Assembly (NCBI RefSeq): GCF_014207185.1
Contig: NZ_JACHCP010000001.1
Span: forward strand, 1 to 64,000
Length of the DNA stretch: 64,000 bases
Direction of reading: 5' to 3'
Origin: Rhodanobacter sp. A1T4
GTDB taxonomy: Bacteria; Pseudomonadota; Gammaproteobacteria; Xanthomonadales; Rhodanobacteraceae
Part shown: piece by piece, positions 8,331-17,037 of the stretch
Numbering within the stretch: the first letter of the stretch is position 1
Layout: every line of letters starts with the position of its first letter
Notes under the pieces: model-generated
What the model saw: the letters and a program-made list of their open reading frames with translations, nothing else
Told to the model about the DNA's origin: nothing
The model's database searches: none
Position numbers and translations under genes: made by a program

Positions 8331-9338
8331 ATGAGCAAGTACATTAGATTATTCACCTGCCGCTGGTTGAACCTGTGCCTGGCACTTTCGCTAGTCACGC
8401 CTGCCATCGCTGCCGAAGCGCCAGATGCACGCCTGCAACACGCGCTGGCGCAACTCGCCGACAAGGCGCAACCCGGTGTCCTGGGCATTACCGTTGTGGA
8501 CCTGGATACGCGTGCGCGTATCCGAATCAACGCCGATCGCGCCTATCCGATGATGAGCGTGTTCAAAGCGCCGGTCGCCGCGGCGGTGCTTGCGCAGGTA
8601 GATGCGGGTCGCATTCGTTTGAGTCAGGAAGTAACGATCACCCGCGCACAAGTTGTGGATGCCACCGCCGTACCTTCCATCGGTGCGCATTTCTCGGGTG
8701 AGCAGATGCACTTCACTGCCGAGCGATTGCTGGCGGCTGCGGTGAGCGAAAGCGACAACACCGCCGTCGATGCGTTGATCCGATTGCTGGGCGGCCCGCA
8801 GGTGGTCACGGACTTCTTGCGCAAGCACGGCATCGAGGGTATGCGCGTGGACCTTGGCGAGGGCGACATCAGCCACATCTTCGACGACACGGCTAACGGA
8901 CAGACCATCCCGACCAACGAAACCGATGAAGCGGCGCTGGTACGGCGGCGGCGCGGTTATCGCGCCTATCTCAATGACCCGCGCGATCGAACGACGCCGG
9001 ACGCAGCAGCCGAGCTTCTTGAAAAGCTTTGGACGGGTCGGCTGCTCTCGGCGGATTCGAGCAAGCGGCTGCTCGATCTGATGTATGGCCAGACGAAGCC
9101 GGTTCGTTTGCGCGCTGGCCTGCCCGTTGGCGTGCGCTTTGCCGACAAGTGCGGCACTTCCTATTCGCTGGACGGCGAAACGGCCGCTTATAACGATATC
9201 GGCATCATCACTTGGCCCAACGGCCACACCGTCATCGTTGCCGCCTTTCTCACTGGATCGAAGGCTGACAAAAACACGCGAGACGCGCTTTTTGCTGAGA
9301 TTGGCAAAGACGTGAGTGGCATGTCGGGGCCGCCGTAG
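8331..9338 (+). CDS. Class A-like serine beta-lactamase
   Basis: This 335-residue protein carries a signal peptide (cut near residue 28, AIAA-E) and should act in the periplasm, hydrolysing beta-lactams through an acyl-serine. Motif 1, S76-VFK, and motif 2, SDN (141-143), are intact. The third motif is KCG (273-275) instead of KTG or KSG. The omega-loop region is longer than in TEM; the general-base Glu is probably in NETDEAAL (197 or 200), followed by a basic insert before DPRDRTTP. This suggests a divergent subfamily. No AmpR-type regulator is adjacent, so induction is not indicated. Confidence 0.9.
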   Translation: MSKYIRLFTCRWLNLCLALSLVTPAIAAEAPDARLQHALAQLADKAQPGVLGITVVDLDTRARIRINADRAYPMMSVFKAPVAAAVLAQVDAGRIRLSQEVTITRAQVVDATAVPSIGAHFSGEQMHFTAERLLAAAVSESDNTAVDALIRLLGGPQVVTDFLRKHGIEGMRVDLGEGDISHIFDDTANGQTIPTNETDEAALVRRRRGYRAYLNDPRDRTTPDAAAELLEKLWTGRLLSADSSKRLLDLMYGQTKPVRLRAGLPVGVRFADKCGTSYSLDGETAAYNDIGIITWPNGHTVIVAAFLTGSKADKNTRDALFAEIGKDVSGMSGPP

Positions 9339-9344
9339 GAACAA

Positions 9345-9420
9345 GGGTGTCAGAGACACTACCGACGGTGAGTAAGGGCTTGGATTGACAGCTCCGCGCG
9401 CTGCCTGCGGCGAGAATAGG
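9345..9420. repeat. Dispersed repeat, copy 1 (CAGAGACACTACCGACGGT family)
   Basis: Shortly after the beta-lactamase stop, the segment containing TCAGAGACACTACCGACGGT closely matches one at 14758-14845. Similarity extends through AAGGCTTGGA- and CGCGCG-containing parts over about 75 bases. A shorter related core (GTGTCCGGGACACTAC) occurs at 10009. The GTGTC/GACAC core is palindromic, as in REP-like elements mobilised by REP-associated transposases. Confidence 0.6.
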
Positions 9421-9511
9421 ACGTTCCAAACGATGGCAAAAAACTCAGGCTCAGAATGAGATAGCACATGCAACGTTCACTGATTCCCTGACAACCATGA
9501 CAACGATGACT

Positions 9512-9886
9512 TCACCCGCCCGCAGAGCTACTAGCGGCTGGTGCACTGGCGGGGGGCGGAGCAGGGGTGGTGGCTTTCTTGTGTGACTTCGCGCGCGGAG
9601 GTGAAGCCGCTGCCGCCGCTGCTTTATCTTTTTTCCTCTGGGCCTTGGCGGCCTTGCTGGCCTTTTTGGCCGCCTGCTTATTGGCTTTTTCGGCTTGCTT
9701 GGCAGCCTTCTTGGCAGCCTTGTCAGCGTTCCTGGCAGCTTTATCAGTGGCTTTGGATGTCGCACTCGGCGCCGCTGCCGCTGCGGTGGCGGAAGCGGGC
9801 TGAACTTCCTGAGCCTGCGCCAGCACCGAGCCGGAGAGAGTCACGCCAGCCGCGAGCAGCACAGCGATTACACGTTTGCGAATCAT
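9512..9886 (-). CDS. Secreted Ala/Lys-rich low-complexity protein
   Basis: This 124-residue protein has a clear signal peptide (MIRKRVIAVLLAAGVTLSGSVLAQA, cut near residue 25). The mature part is almost entirely Ala and Lys in AAKKAAKQAEK-type repeats (about 45-95), with a Pro/Ala/Ser tail. The composition is like histone H1 tails or AlgP-type proteins. It may be helical and bind acidic polymers such as DNA or polysaccharide in the envelope. No enzymatic motif is present. It is flanked by the beta-lactamase gene and a PQQ-repeat gene on opposite sides, and no operon is evident. Confidence 0.72.
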   Translation of the reverse strand: MIRKRVIAVLLAAGVTLSGSVLAQAQEVQPASATAAAAAPSATSKATDKAARNADKAAKKAAKQAEKANKQAAKKASKAAKAQRKKDKAAAAAASPPRAKSHKKATTPAPPPASAPAASSSAGG

Positions 9887-10002
9887 GATGACGAGGCCTC
9901 GGGTTTTTGAGTTGCCGCGGACCCGGCATGCTTTGCACGCACGAGCGATGGCTCATCGAGAATGCATGGATATCGGCATACCGACGCTGAATAGTCATGG
10001 GG

Positions 10003-10025
10003 AAAAGGTGTCCGGGACACTACAG
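10003..10025. repeat. Dispersed repeat core, copy 2 (GTGTCCGGGACAC)
   Basis: AAAAGGTGTCCGGGACACTA contains a perfect GTGTC-N3-GACAC palindrome. It matches the start of the repeats at 9345 and 14758; the long 3' part is not conserved here. It lies between an Ala/Lys-rich protein gene and a PQQ-repeat gene. Confidence 0.45.
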
Positions 10026-10144
10026 CTCGGGCCAACCGGGTCAGAGCCCGTTTCTGTTGTACTTTGATCTGCATCAAGTAGCTCCGACGTGCGTAACCGC
10101 GTACCGGCTCGGCACGACCAACGCTGGTAGACGCGTAACGCGCC

Positions 10145-11560
10145 TCAGCCACCCCCGGCGGGTAGGCTCCAGATATTCAGCACACCGCTGACAGCGTGAG
10201 CGTTGGCGTTGCCTTCGGGCAGGATGATCCGGCCCTGTAGCACGATCGGGCTGTTCCAGTGGCCGGCGCCGCAGGGCAGGGTGGTGAGGCGCCTGCCTGA
10301 TGCCGCGTCATAGATATTCAGTCCGCCGGCCGGGGCGTAGACGAACAGCAGGCCGCCGGCTTCGAACGGGCTGGTGCCGCCGGTATTGTTCTTCCATTGT
10401 TGCTGCAGCTTGCCGTGCTCCAGCGTCCATGCCGCCGTGCCGCCGTTATCGGCGGCGAAGATCCAGGTCTGGTCTTGGTGGCTCCAAGTCGCTGGCTGGG
10501 AAAACAGATCGGTCCCGCTGGGGGTGGAGACGATCTGCAGCTCGTGGTCCATGTGCGGCGCAACGCCGGCCATGGCCTTGCGGCTGAGCAGGCGGATTTT
10601 GCCATCTTTGCCGCCCTGGGCGATCAGGTCGCCGCCGAGCAGCACCGGTGAGCTGGAGCCCAGGTCGGCGTCATCCGCATTGAGCGCCGCGGTATTGGCC
10701 GGGGTGTAGTTGCCCAGCATGGCGGTGGCGTCAGGATTGAGCTCGATCACCGAATCGCCCCAGGCGGTCTTGCCGTCCCACGGTGCGTTGCCGGTGGAGA
10801 CAAAGATGTTGCCGCTGGCCGGCTCGATCACCGCGCCGGCGCGACCCCATATGGCCGAATCACTCTGCGGGCAGGCCGCCGGTTGGAGCAGGCCGCTGCG
10901 ATCGCTGCACAGCGAGTTCCATACGTGCAGCAGCTTGCCAGAGGCGCCATCGAGAACGGCGACGTGGCCCTGATAAGGCGGCTTGTCGCCGATATAACCG
11001 GCGGTCACGGCAACCACATCGCCTTGGTAGAACTTCAGCGGCGAGTCCATCTTCTCGCGCTTGGCCAGCAAGGTGATGGCGGTGCGCCAGACGGGATGAC
11101 CATCGCTGATCGTCAGCTTCTGCACATAACCGTCGGGCGAGGCGGCATAGATGAATTGGCGGTCTGGATCGGCCACCGGCGTGGTGTTGGTGATCTGCCG
11201 TGTGCCGGCTACTTGCTGATAACTGGCCGGCGTGTAGGTCCACAACACTGTGCCGTTAACTGCGTCGAGCGCCAGCGTCTTGCCGTAGGTGGTGGTGACG
11301 AAGATGGCGTCATGCGCGGCGCCATGGATGCTGACGCCATGCAAGTAGATGGCGCTGGCATCCACCGTGCCATCAATGGTTACCTGCTGCCGCACAAGCT
11401 GTCCGAGGTTGGCGGCCGTTATGCCGGTGGGCTCGGGGTTGGCGCTGGTGCTCTGCGCGTTGCCGCCGAACGTGGGCCAGTCCTGCGCAGGAAGATTCCG
11501 GGCAGCGGCCGGCAGGGTTACGCCAAGGCTGAGCAGCAGCATCACAAGTTGGTTTTTCAT
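10145..11560 (-). CDS. Secreted PQQ-repeat beta-propeller protein
   Basis: This 471-residue protein has a signal peptide (MKNQLVMLLLSLGVTLPAAA). The body holds repeats typical of PQQ-like eight-bladed propellers, for example DWPTFGGNAQSTSANPEP near the mature N-terminus and several blades with A-x-D-x-x-x-G-x-x-x-W (LALDAVNGTVLWTYTP, AVLDGASGKLLHVW). Such proteins include quinoprotein dehydrogenases and scaffold proteins. Without recognisable catalytic residues this one cannot be assigned a substrate. The ATG at 11560 was chosen because it begins the signal peptide. A divergent gene for an unknown secreted protein starts at 11806. Confidence 0.83.
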   Translation of the reverse strand: MKNQLVMLLLSLGVTLPAAARNLPAQDWPTFGGNAQSTSANPEPTGITAANLGQLVRQQVTIDGTVDASAIYLHGVSIHGAAHDAIFVTTTYGKTLALDAVNGTVLWTYTPASYQQVAGTRQITNTTPVADPDRQFIYAASPDGYVQKLTISDGHPVWRTAITLLAKREKMDSPLKFYQGDVVAVTAGYIGDKPPYQGHVAVLDGASGKLLHVWNSLCSDRSGLLQPAACPQSDSAIWGRAGAVIEPASGNIFVSTGNAPWDGKTAWGDSVIELNPDATAMLGNYTPANTAALNADDADLGSSSPVLLGGDLIAQGGKDGKIRLLSRKAMAGVAPHMDHELQIVSTPSGTDLFSQPATWSHQDQTWIFAADNGGTAAWTLEHGKLQQQWKNNTGGTSPFEAGGLLFVYAPAGGLNIYDAASGRRLTTLPCGAGHWNSPIVLQGRIILPEGNANAHAVSGVLNIWSLPAGGG

Positions 11561-11805
11561 AGTTGAAAGTATGTCCCCAACGTTTACCGCTGTTGTTGTC
11601 GGTTCGTGATGAACAGTCGCGCGTCCCTTGGTGGACATCATCGACGGGTGAAACTAGACCGCAAGACCAAATCCTCGCTCCGCTTCGTTTAGACGAGCGA
11701 CCGCTTTGAAACATCAGTGATCCGCTTCGGAACATTTGAGCAAAGCGTACGCCGCGTGGCCAATACAGTGTTCCTCCATGCTGCGTCAGGCGAGAGGAAG
11801 AACAC

Positions 11806-13050
11806 GTGTCAAAGGTATGCAAGTACATAAGCCGGGCAACGGCGCTTTATGGGCTACGAAGCTCGCTATTTTTTGCCTCCATCATGGGGCTCTCACAACC
11901 CATTCTTGCATTCGACGTTACCCCTATTCCGATGACACCTGCGCAATGGGTGACGAACGGTGATGTGTCGTTTCAACACGATCCGACCAAACAGGATGTC
12001 CTTGTGGTCAACAAGGGTTATGCCGAGCTGAAGAACACCAATTTCAGCAATGGCACGATGGAATTCGACACAAAATTTGTAGGTGGTCGAATTACCGGCA
12101 TCACCTTTCGCCAACACGATGACGTAGCCGATGCTTTGTATTTTCGACCCAGCGCGGACTGTGCTGTCTCGGAGGAATGCATCCAGTACATGCCTACGGC
12201 GCATCATGTGTTCGAATGGGATTTGTATGGGCAGTATCAAACGCACGCGCCCATCAATCCCGATGGTTGGAACCACATCAAGCTGGTGCTCTCCGGCGCA
12301 CGCATGAATGTTTTCATCAACGGTGCGCGTTCGCCAACGCTGGCCGTCGGAACCTTGGTCGGCGGGTTCCCCGACGGTACGATCCGGCTGCATGGGCCGG
12401 CGTCCTACGCACACCTAAGCATCGCTCCCCATATCGTCGATGGCTTGTCTGCGGTGGCCTTCAACGACCCCGCGAAGAGTGACCTCCGAGTTGTTCGCCA
12501 TTGGCTCGCTTCGACGCCGTTCGTGATGCCGAGTCGGATGGATGCCACGCTTCAGGAAAACACCGGCATCGATCCTGTTTATTCGTCGATGCCGAAAGAG
12601 ACGGCGTTGTGGAAGCCGATTACGCCCGATCCGGGTGGCCTCATCAATTTAACGCGCTGGTACGGCGATGCGCAGACCGGGCAGGCCATCGCCGGCATGT
12701 GGTTGAAGACCACGATCAACACTGACCATGATCAGATCAAGCATGTAGATATTGGATGGACCAGAGAAGTCTGGATCTTCGTCAACGGCAAGCTGGCGTT
12801 CCAAAGCAAGAATCTCTACGGCGTCAAGGGCGCGAGCAAAGAGCCGGGTGGACGCCTCTCCCTGACCAATGGATCGTTCGACCTTCCGCTGCACAAGGGC
12901 GCCAATCAAGTGGCCGTGGCTATCGACGATAACTTCGCCGGCGGTCAGCAACATTGGGGATGGGGCCTGGAGATGCGCTTGGCCAATACCGGTGGCATTC
13001 GTCCGATGGGCGATGCTGGTGCGAACGCAAATGCGGCAAATGCGCTTTGA
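11806..13050 (+). CDS. Secreted protein with LamG/concanavalin-like domain, function unknown
   Basis: This 414-residue protein begins with a GTG preceded by AGAGGAAG at good spacing. A signal segment (SSLFFASIMGLSQPILA) ends near residue 35. Residues about 45-205 resemble the jelly-roll fold of LamG or 3-keto-disaccharide hydrolase proteins (GTMEFDTKFVGGRITGITFR, GWNHIKLVLSGARMNVFING). A second beta-rich part (about 265-395) contains EVWIFVNGKLAFQSKN, like a carbohydrate-binding module. A role in binding or modifying extracellular glycans is inferred. No catalytic residues were identified. The upstream neighbour, a PQQ-propeller protein, is also exported and divergent. Confidence 0.75.
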   Translation: MSKVCKYISRATALYGLRSSLFFASIMGLSQPILAFDVTPIPMTPAQWVTNGDVSFQHDPTKQDVLVVNKGYAELKNTNFSNGTMEFDTKFVGGRITGITFRQHDDVADALYFRPSADCAVSEECIQYMPTAHHVFEWDLYGQYQTHAPINPDGWNHIKLVLSGARMNVFINGARSPTLAVGTLVGGFPDGTIRLHGPASYAHLSIAPHIVDGLSAVAFNDPAKSDLRVVRHWLASTPFVMPSRMDATLQENTGIDPVYSSMPKETALWKPITPDPGGLINLTRWYGDAQTGQAIAGMWLKTTINTDHDQIKHVDIGWTREVWIFVNGKLAFQSKNLYGVKGASKEPGGRLSLTNGSFDLPLHKGANQVAVAIDDNFAGGQQHWGWGLEMRLANTGGIRPMGDAGANANAANAL

Positions 13051-13290
13051 AACTGATAATGCTTATGATGGGGCCAGCTGGTGTTTATCGTGAGCAAACT
13101 GTTCAAACTGGAATAGGGCGGTGATGCAGCTATGGTCGGTGTAGGTGGGACGTCGCCTAGGACGAGGGTGCAGAAAATTGTCTGGTGATGTGTCTTTTCG
13201 ATTTTCTTTCTGTTTGTCCTCTATGTGCTAACTGAGAATTGGCGGTGAGGTGAAGCTGAGCGGGTCAGCTCACTCTGACCACAGTTTCAG

Positions 13291-13932
13291 CTAAGCAACG
13301 CCGCCTCGCGAAGCCGCCACCAGATACGCCCGGCACATCAGCGGAACCTGCGTACGTAGCATCACCAGCGCCGCCGGGGAGGCATCGTTTTCCAGGCCGG
13401 CTCGCACGGTTCCCACCAGCAGGGCGCGCACGGCGAACGTGACGGTGGCGATGTCGGCGAAGCCGGCGTCCGGCGCACTGGCCAGCAGACGCTCGATCGC
13501 ACGGTCGGTCCGCTGCAGCACATCGCTGATCAGGCTTGCTGTGTCCAGATCCGCGGCGACCGTATACAGGGCGAGTGAGCCGGGCAGATAACGCAGCTTC
13601 GCATCGAGGTATGCGCGGACCAAGCCGTCCGACATATCGCATAAACGCGCACCTTTGTAGCGTGCGCATGCCTCTTCGATGGCGACGACTACCTCGTCCA
13701 GATATTGATCCAGCACGGCATACAACAGCGCCTGCTTGTGCGGGAAATATTGATACATCGTGCCAACGGACACGCCGGCGCGTTGCGCCACGCGTGTCGT
13801 GGTAAGCCGGGCGATGCCATCGGACAGTAAAACCTGAATCGTCGCCTCGTGAATCGCCGTCACCGTTGCCGTCGAGCGCGTCTGACGTGGCGATTTACGT
13901 GGCTTGAGCGCGTCTGTTGGCACGACAGGCAT
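13291..13932 (-). CDS. TetR family transcriptional regulator
   Basis: This 213-residue protein has a TetR N-terminal DNA-binding domain (residues about 20-65, LTTTRVAQRAGVSVGTMYQYFPHKQALLYAVLDQYL) and a helical ligand-binding part. It is divergent from the SDR gene at 14013 with about 80 bases between them, the usual arrangement for a repressor that controls its neighbour and itself. The ligand is unknown. Confidence 0.92.
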   Translation of the reverse strand: MPVVPTDALKPRKSPRQTRSTATVTAIHEATIQVLLSDGIARLTTTRVAQRAGVSVGTMYQYFPHKQALLYAVLDQYLDEVVVAIEEACARYKGARLCDMSDGLVRAYLDAKLRYLPGSLALYTVAADLDTASLISDVLQRTDRAIERLLASAPDAGFADIATVTFAVRALLVGTVRAGLENDASPAALVMLRTQVPLMCRAYLVAASRGGVA

Positions 13933-14012
13933 ATGCGAATGTAAAAGCCGAAGGATGATTCATATATCACAGTACAGCAACACCTCCACACTCACCATCC
14001 GAAGGAATCGCC

Positions 14013-14747
14013 ATGAACACAGCAGATCGCCGTATCGCCCTGGTCACCGGCGCCAACAAGGGCATCGGCCTGGAAGTCGCGCGGCAGCTTGGCAAGGCCG
14101 GCCACCGCATACTGCTCGGTGCCCGCGACGAAGCGCGCGGCCGGGAGGCCGAGAAAACCTTGCGGAACGAAGGCATCAACGTGCGCTTTGTCGCCATCGA
14201 CCTGTCCGATACCGCATCGCTTAGTGTCGCCGCTGCCGATATCGAGGCCAATGAGGGCCGCATCGATATCCTGGTCAACAACGCAGGTGTCGCGATACAG
14301 GGCGACGGGCTGCCCGGCAGCACCGACCTTGACGTCGTGCGGCGCACGTTCGAAACGAACTTTTTCGGTACCGTCGCTGTTACCCAGGCACTGTTGCCAC
14401 TGGTGAAGAAATCTCGCGCCGGCCGCATCGTCAATGTATCCAGTGGCCTCGGCTCGATCGCGCTCAATGCCGACCCGAACTGGGCGTACGCCGCCGTCAA
14501 GCTCACTGGCTACAACGCCTCGAAGGCCGCGCTGAACATGTTCACCGTACTGCTCGCTGCCGAGCTCAAGGACACCGGCATCAAGGTGAACGCCGTCAAC
14601 CCGGGCTACACCGCCACCGACCTCAACGGAAACAGTGGCCACCAGTCGATCGAGGAAGGCGCAGCTGAAACCGTTCGGATGGCCCAGATTTCTGACGATG
14701 GCCTGACGGGTGGATTCACCAGCACGGAGGGCGTTGAACCCTGGTAA
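14013..14747 (+). CDS. Short-chain dehydrogenase (carbonyl reductase-like SDR)
   Basis: This 244-residue SDR has cofactor motif TGANKGIG (12-19), NNAG and the active-site set SSGLGS...YNASK. The TGANKGIG motif and the insert before the catalytic Tyr (ALNADPNWAYAAVKLTGYNASK) are as in carbonyl reductase-like and plant-type SDRs. AAGGA precedes the ATG. The divergent TetR gene probably represses it. Cytosolic NADP-dependent reduction of carbonyl compounds is likely; the substrate is unknown. Confidence 0.92.
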   Translation: MNTADRRIALVTGANKGIGLEVARQLGKAGHRILLGARDEARGREAEKTLRNEGINVRFVAIDLSDTASLSVAAADIEANEGRIDILVNNAGVAIQGDGLPGSTDLDVVRRTFETNFFGTVAVTQALLPLVKKSRAGRIVNVSSGLGSIALNADPNWAYAAVKLTGYNASKAALNMFTVLLAAELKDTGIKVNAVNPGYTATDLNGNSGHQSIEEGAAETVRMAQISDDGLTGGFTSTEGVEPW

Positions 14748-14757
14748 TCGATGCAAA

Positions 14758-14845
14758 GGGATCAGAGACACTACCGACGGTAGGTGAAGGCTTGGACCGA
14801 CCTCCACCCATTTCCCCCCCCGCGCGCGATTGCCTGCGCTTGAAC
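14758..14845. repeat. Dispersed repeat, copy 3
   Basis: This segment begins ATCAGAGACACTACCGACGG eleven bases after the SDR stop. It matches 9345-9420 with scattered differences, ending in a CGCGCGCGATTGCCTGCG-like part. A stable hairpin follows at once. Finding the same element 3' of two unrelated genes fits a mobile intergenic repeat. Confidence 0.6.
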
Positions 14846-14846
14846 G

Positions 14847-14874
14847 GAAAGGGAGCCGCAAGCGGCTCCCTTTC
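14847..14874. terminator. Strong hairpin between convergent genes
   Basis: A 13-bp perfect stem (GAAAGGGAGCCGC/GCGGCTCCCTTTC, arms 14847-14859 and 14862-14874) lies between the SDR gene and the convergent gene ending at 14914. The outer A/T pairs supply a short U-run in either direction. It probably terminates both transcripts. Confidence 0.75.
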
Positions 14875-14913
14875 AAACAGAATTAAACTGACTCGCTTAA
14901 ACAGCCAGCGGCA

Positions 14914-15702
14914 TCACTGGTCGACGCCGAAGTCGAACAGTCCGCCGCTGTAGAGGCCGTATTCGCCGGGCTTCAGATCCTTGGTTGGCGTCAGCTTCCA
15001 CTGGTTGCCGTTGCCCATCGAGACGGCGTCGTAGTCGATCTGGTTGTCCTTGTCCGGAGCGCCTACATTCTTCATGCCGCCCCAGAAGCGGGCATTGCCA
15101 ATCTTCAGCGAACGATCCTGGTCTCCCTTGTCCACGTCGAGCGACACGATGTAGATGCGACCTTTCGGCTGATCCGTCGAATTGACAATGAACGAGGGTC
15201 GCGTGTCGTGCGTGCGCACGCCGGCCGCCATACCCGGATAGTTGTAATGCATCAGCACCGTGACAACGGCGTTCGTCGTGCTCATGGTGCCGGATATGCC
15301 ACGCAGGTGCACATTGCCGCCATCCTTCGTGACCAGGGTGACATCGGCAGGACTGCCCGGATAATTGGCCGGGCCGGAAGCAGCGGCAGTAGTGGAAGCG
15401 CCACCACCGTCGGCACGCTTGAGCATCGCGGAAATGACGTCCTGCGAAACACCGGCGTTCTTCAGCTTGACCAGATCATCGACTTCCAGCTTGAAATTGA
15501 CCGTGGACGCCCCGTTGATCTTTTCCTTGATGATCTCCGAGCCGAAACCCAGCTTGGCCAACTTGACGACATCCGCATTGGTCATCGCAGCAGTACTCGA
15601 AGACTGTGCGTAAGCCGTGGAAGGCGTAAGCAATTGGACTGATACCGCACCCAACACGAGCATCAGTCCGGCAATGGCAATCCTGACGTAACGTGACTTC
15701 AT
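14914..15702 (-). CDS. Secreted protein with helical 'DVVKLAKLGFGSEIIKEKI' repeats, function unknown
   Basis: This 262-residue protein starts with a signal peptide (MKSRYVRIAIAGLMLVLGAVSVQLL, cut near residue 34). Two short helical repeats follow (about 40-90), TNADVVKLAKLGFGSEIIKEKI and DDLVKLKNAGVSQDVISAMLK, a pattern common in secreted proteins of acidobacteria and proteobacteria. A C-terminal beta-rich region (about 115-262) ends with a polar GEYGLYSGGLFDFGVDQ. AAGGAG precedes the chosen ATG. It is probably periplasmic. No enzyme motif was recognised. Confidence 0.8.
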   Translation of the reverse strand: MKSRYVRIAIAGLMLVLGAVSVQLLTPSTAYAQSSSTAAMTNADVVKLAKLGFGSEIIKEKINGASTVNFKLEVDDLVKLKNAGVSQDVISAMLKRADGGGASTTAAASGPANYPGSPADVTLVTKDGGNVHLRGISGTMSTTNAVVTVLMHYNYPGMAAGVRTHDTRPSFIVNSTDQPKGRIYIVSLDVDKGDQDRSLKIGNARFWGGMKNVGAPDKDNQIDYDAVSMGNGNQWKLTPTKDLKPGEYGLYSGGLFDFGVDQ

Positions 15703-15984
15703 TGAGCATCTCTCCTTGGTTGCAATGGGACAATCCACTTAATCGCCCCTTGAGTCTTGGCAGTATATGGCAACCAGCCTCTGTCCAGCCCTGGGGGCAC
15801 CTGGAATAACCCGCATTTTCGAGGTTTGACTGATGGCAACGCCGCCACGGCCAAGCATCACCGCTGAGAGCATTCGGAACAAAAAAGGAGTCGAACAAAA
15901 AGGGGGGCAGGTTCATTAAAAATGATTCTGAGGCACCCGGCGAACAACAGAGCTAACCGGGTAAGAGGCTCTTTTCCACACCTT

Positions 15985-16932
15985 TTAGCTGCGTGCGCTA
16001 ATGACCTGCTCCTGATCGTGATCCTGCACCGACGTGCGGACATACTCCCGCGCGTAATGCGTCGGTGGCTGGCCGACGTGGCGGGTGAAGGCGGTGCTGA
16101 AGGTGCTGGCCGAGCTGTAGCCGATGCGTTCGGCGATGGCGGCGACGCCGGTTTCGTTTTTTCGCAGCAGATGCTTGGCCAGGGCCATGCGCCAGGCGAG
16201 CAGGTAGGCCATCGGAGCGACGCCCACCGTGCGGTTGAAGCGCTCGAAGAACGCCGAGCGCGACAGCGCGGCTTCACTCGCCAGTTGCGCCACGGTCCAG
16301 TTGCGATCGGGCTGCGCGTGCATCGCGCGGATCGCGAGCGCGAGACGATCGTCGGCCAGCCCGCGCACGAGGCCCGGCGATGCCGTGGTGCCGGCGTTCG
16401 AGCGCAGCGCTTCGATCAGCAGCACTTCCAGCAGCCGTGCCAGCACCACCTCGCGTGCGGGCCGCTGCTCGCGTGACTCCTCGCCGACGAGGGTCATCAG
16501 CGTCGCCAGCCGCTGCTCGCCGCGGATATGCACCAGCCGTGGCAGCAGCGCGACGAGCAGGTCGGCATCCGGCGAATCAAAGCTGCAGTGGCCCACCAGC
16601 ATCCGCAGGTCGGTCGGGCCATCCTGGTCGCCAATGCGGAAAACGCCGTTGCCCTGTGCGACGGGCAGGCTCTTGATGCCCGCAGGTGGCGGTTCCAGGC
16701 TGGACATCGCGACGCCCCAGGCGGCAGGCACCAACAGAAAGTCGCCCGACTGCAGCGTCAGCGCTGCTTGCCCGTCGACCTCGACATGGCATGCACCCTC
16801 CAGCACCACGCAGTAGAACGGCTGCCCGGCATCCGAGCGGTGGATGTGCCACGGGCCGGCGCCAATCACGACCTTCGAAAACCGGGCGCCCGGCTGCAGC
16901 AGCGACACCACCTCGGCGAGTGGATCGATCAT
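15985..16932 (-). CDS. AraC family transcriptional regulator with N-terminal cupin
   Basis: This 315-residue protein has an N-terminal cupin domain (residues about 1-190) and a C-terminal AraC double helix-turn-helix (about 218-305; NWTVAQLASEAALSRSAFFERF and VAAIAERIGYSSASTFSTAFTRHVGQPPTHYARE). This is the usual layout of AraC regulators that sit next to oxidoreductase genes. It is divergent from the SDR gene at 17038 with about 100 bases between them, and probably activates that gene. Confidence 0.92.
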   Translation of the reverse strand: MIDPLAEVVSLLQPGARFSKVVIGAGPWHIHRSDAGQPFYCVVLEGACHVEVDGQAALTLQSGDFLLVPAAWGVAMSSLEPPPAGIKSLPVAQGNGVFRIGDQDGPTDLRMLVGHCSFDSPDADLLVALLPRLVHIRGEQRLATLMTLVGEESREQRPAREVVLARLLEVLLIEALRSNAGTTASPGLVRGLADDRLALAIRAMHAQPDRNWTVAQLASEAALSRSAFFERFNRTVGVAPMAYLLAWRMALAKHLLRKNETGVAAIAERIGYSSASTFSTAFTRHVGQPPTHYAREYVRTSVQDHDQEQVISARS

Positions 16933-17037
16933 GTCCGGACTCCTGACGATGAAACATGGACTCTGGATTGTAGTGAGTACGGTGTTAGCGGCCTATCGTG
17001 GCGTTATCCCCCCATGCACTACCGCAGGAGTTTCTCC

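Noticed and set aside
8391-9473. A 360-codon antisense frame across the beta-lactamase gene
   Set aside because: The plus strand encodes a beta-lactamase with all main motifs. The antisense product has no recognisable domain or plausible start.
16528-17037. Long N-terminal extension of the SDR gene at 17038
   Set aside because: The extension lies in the antisense of the AraC gene and has no SDR character. The ATG at 17038 has a good ribosome site and gives a standard SDR start.
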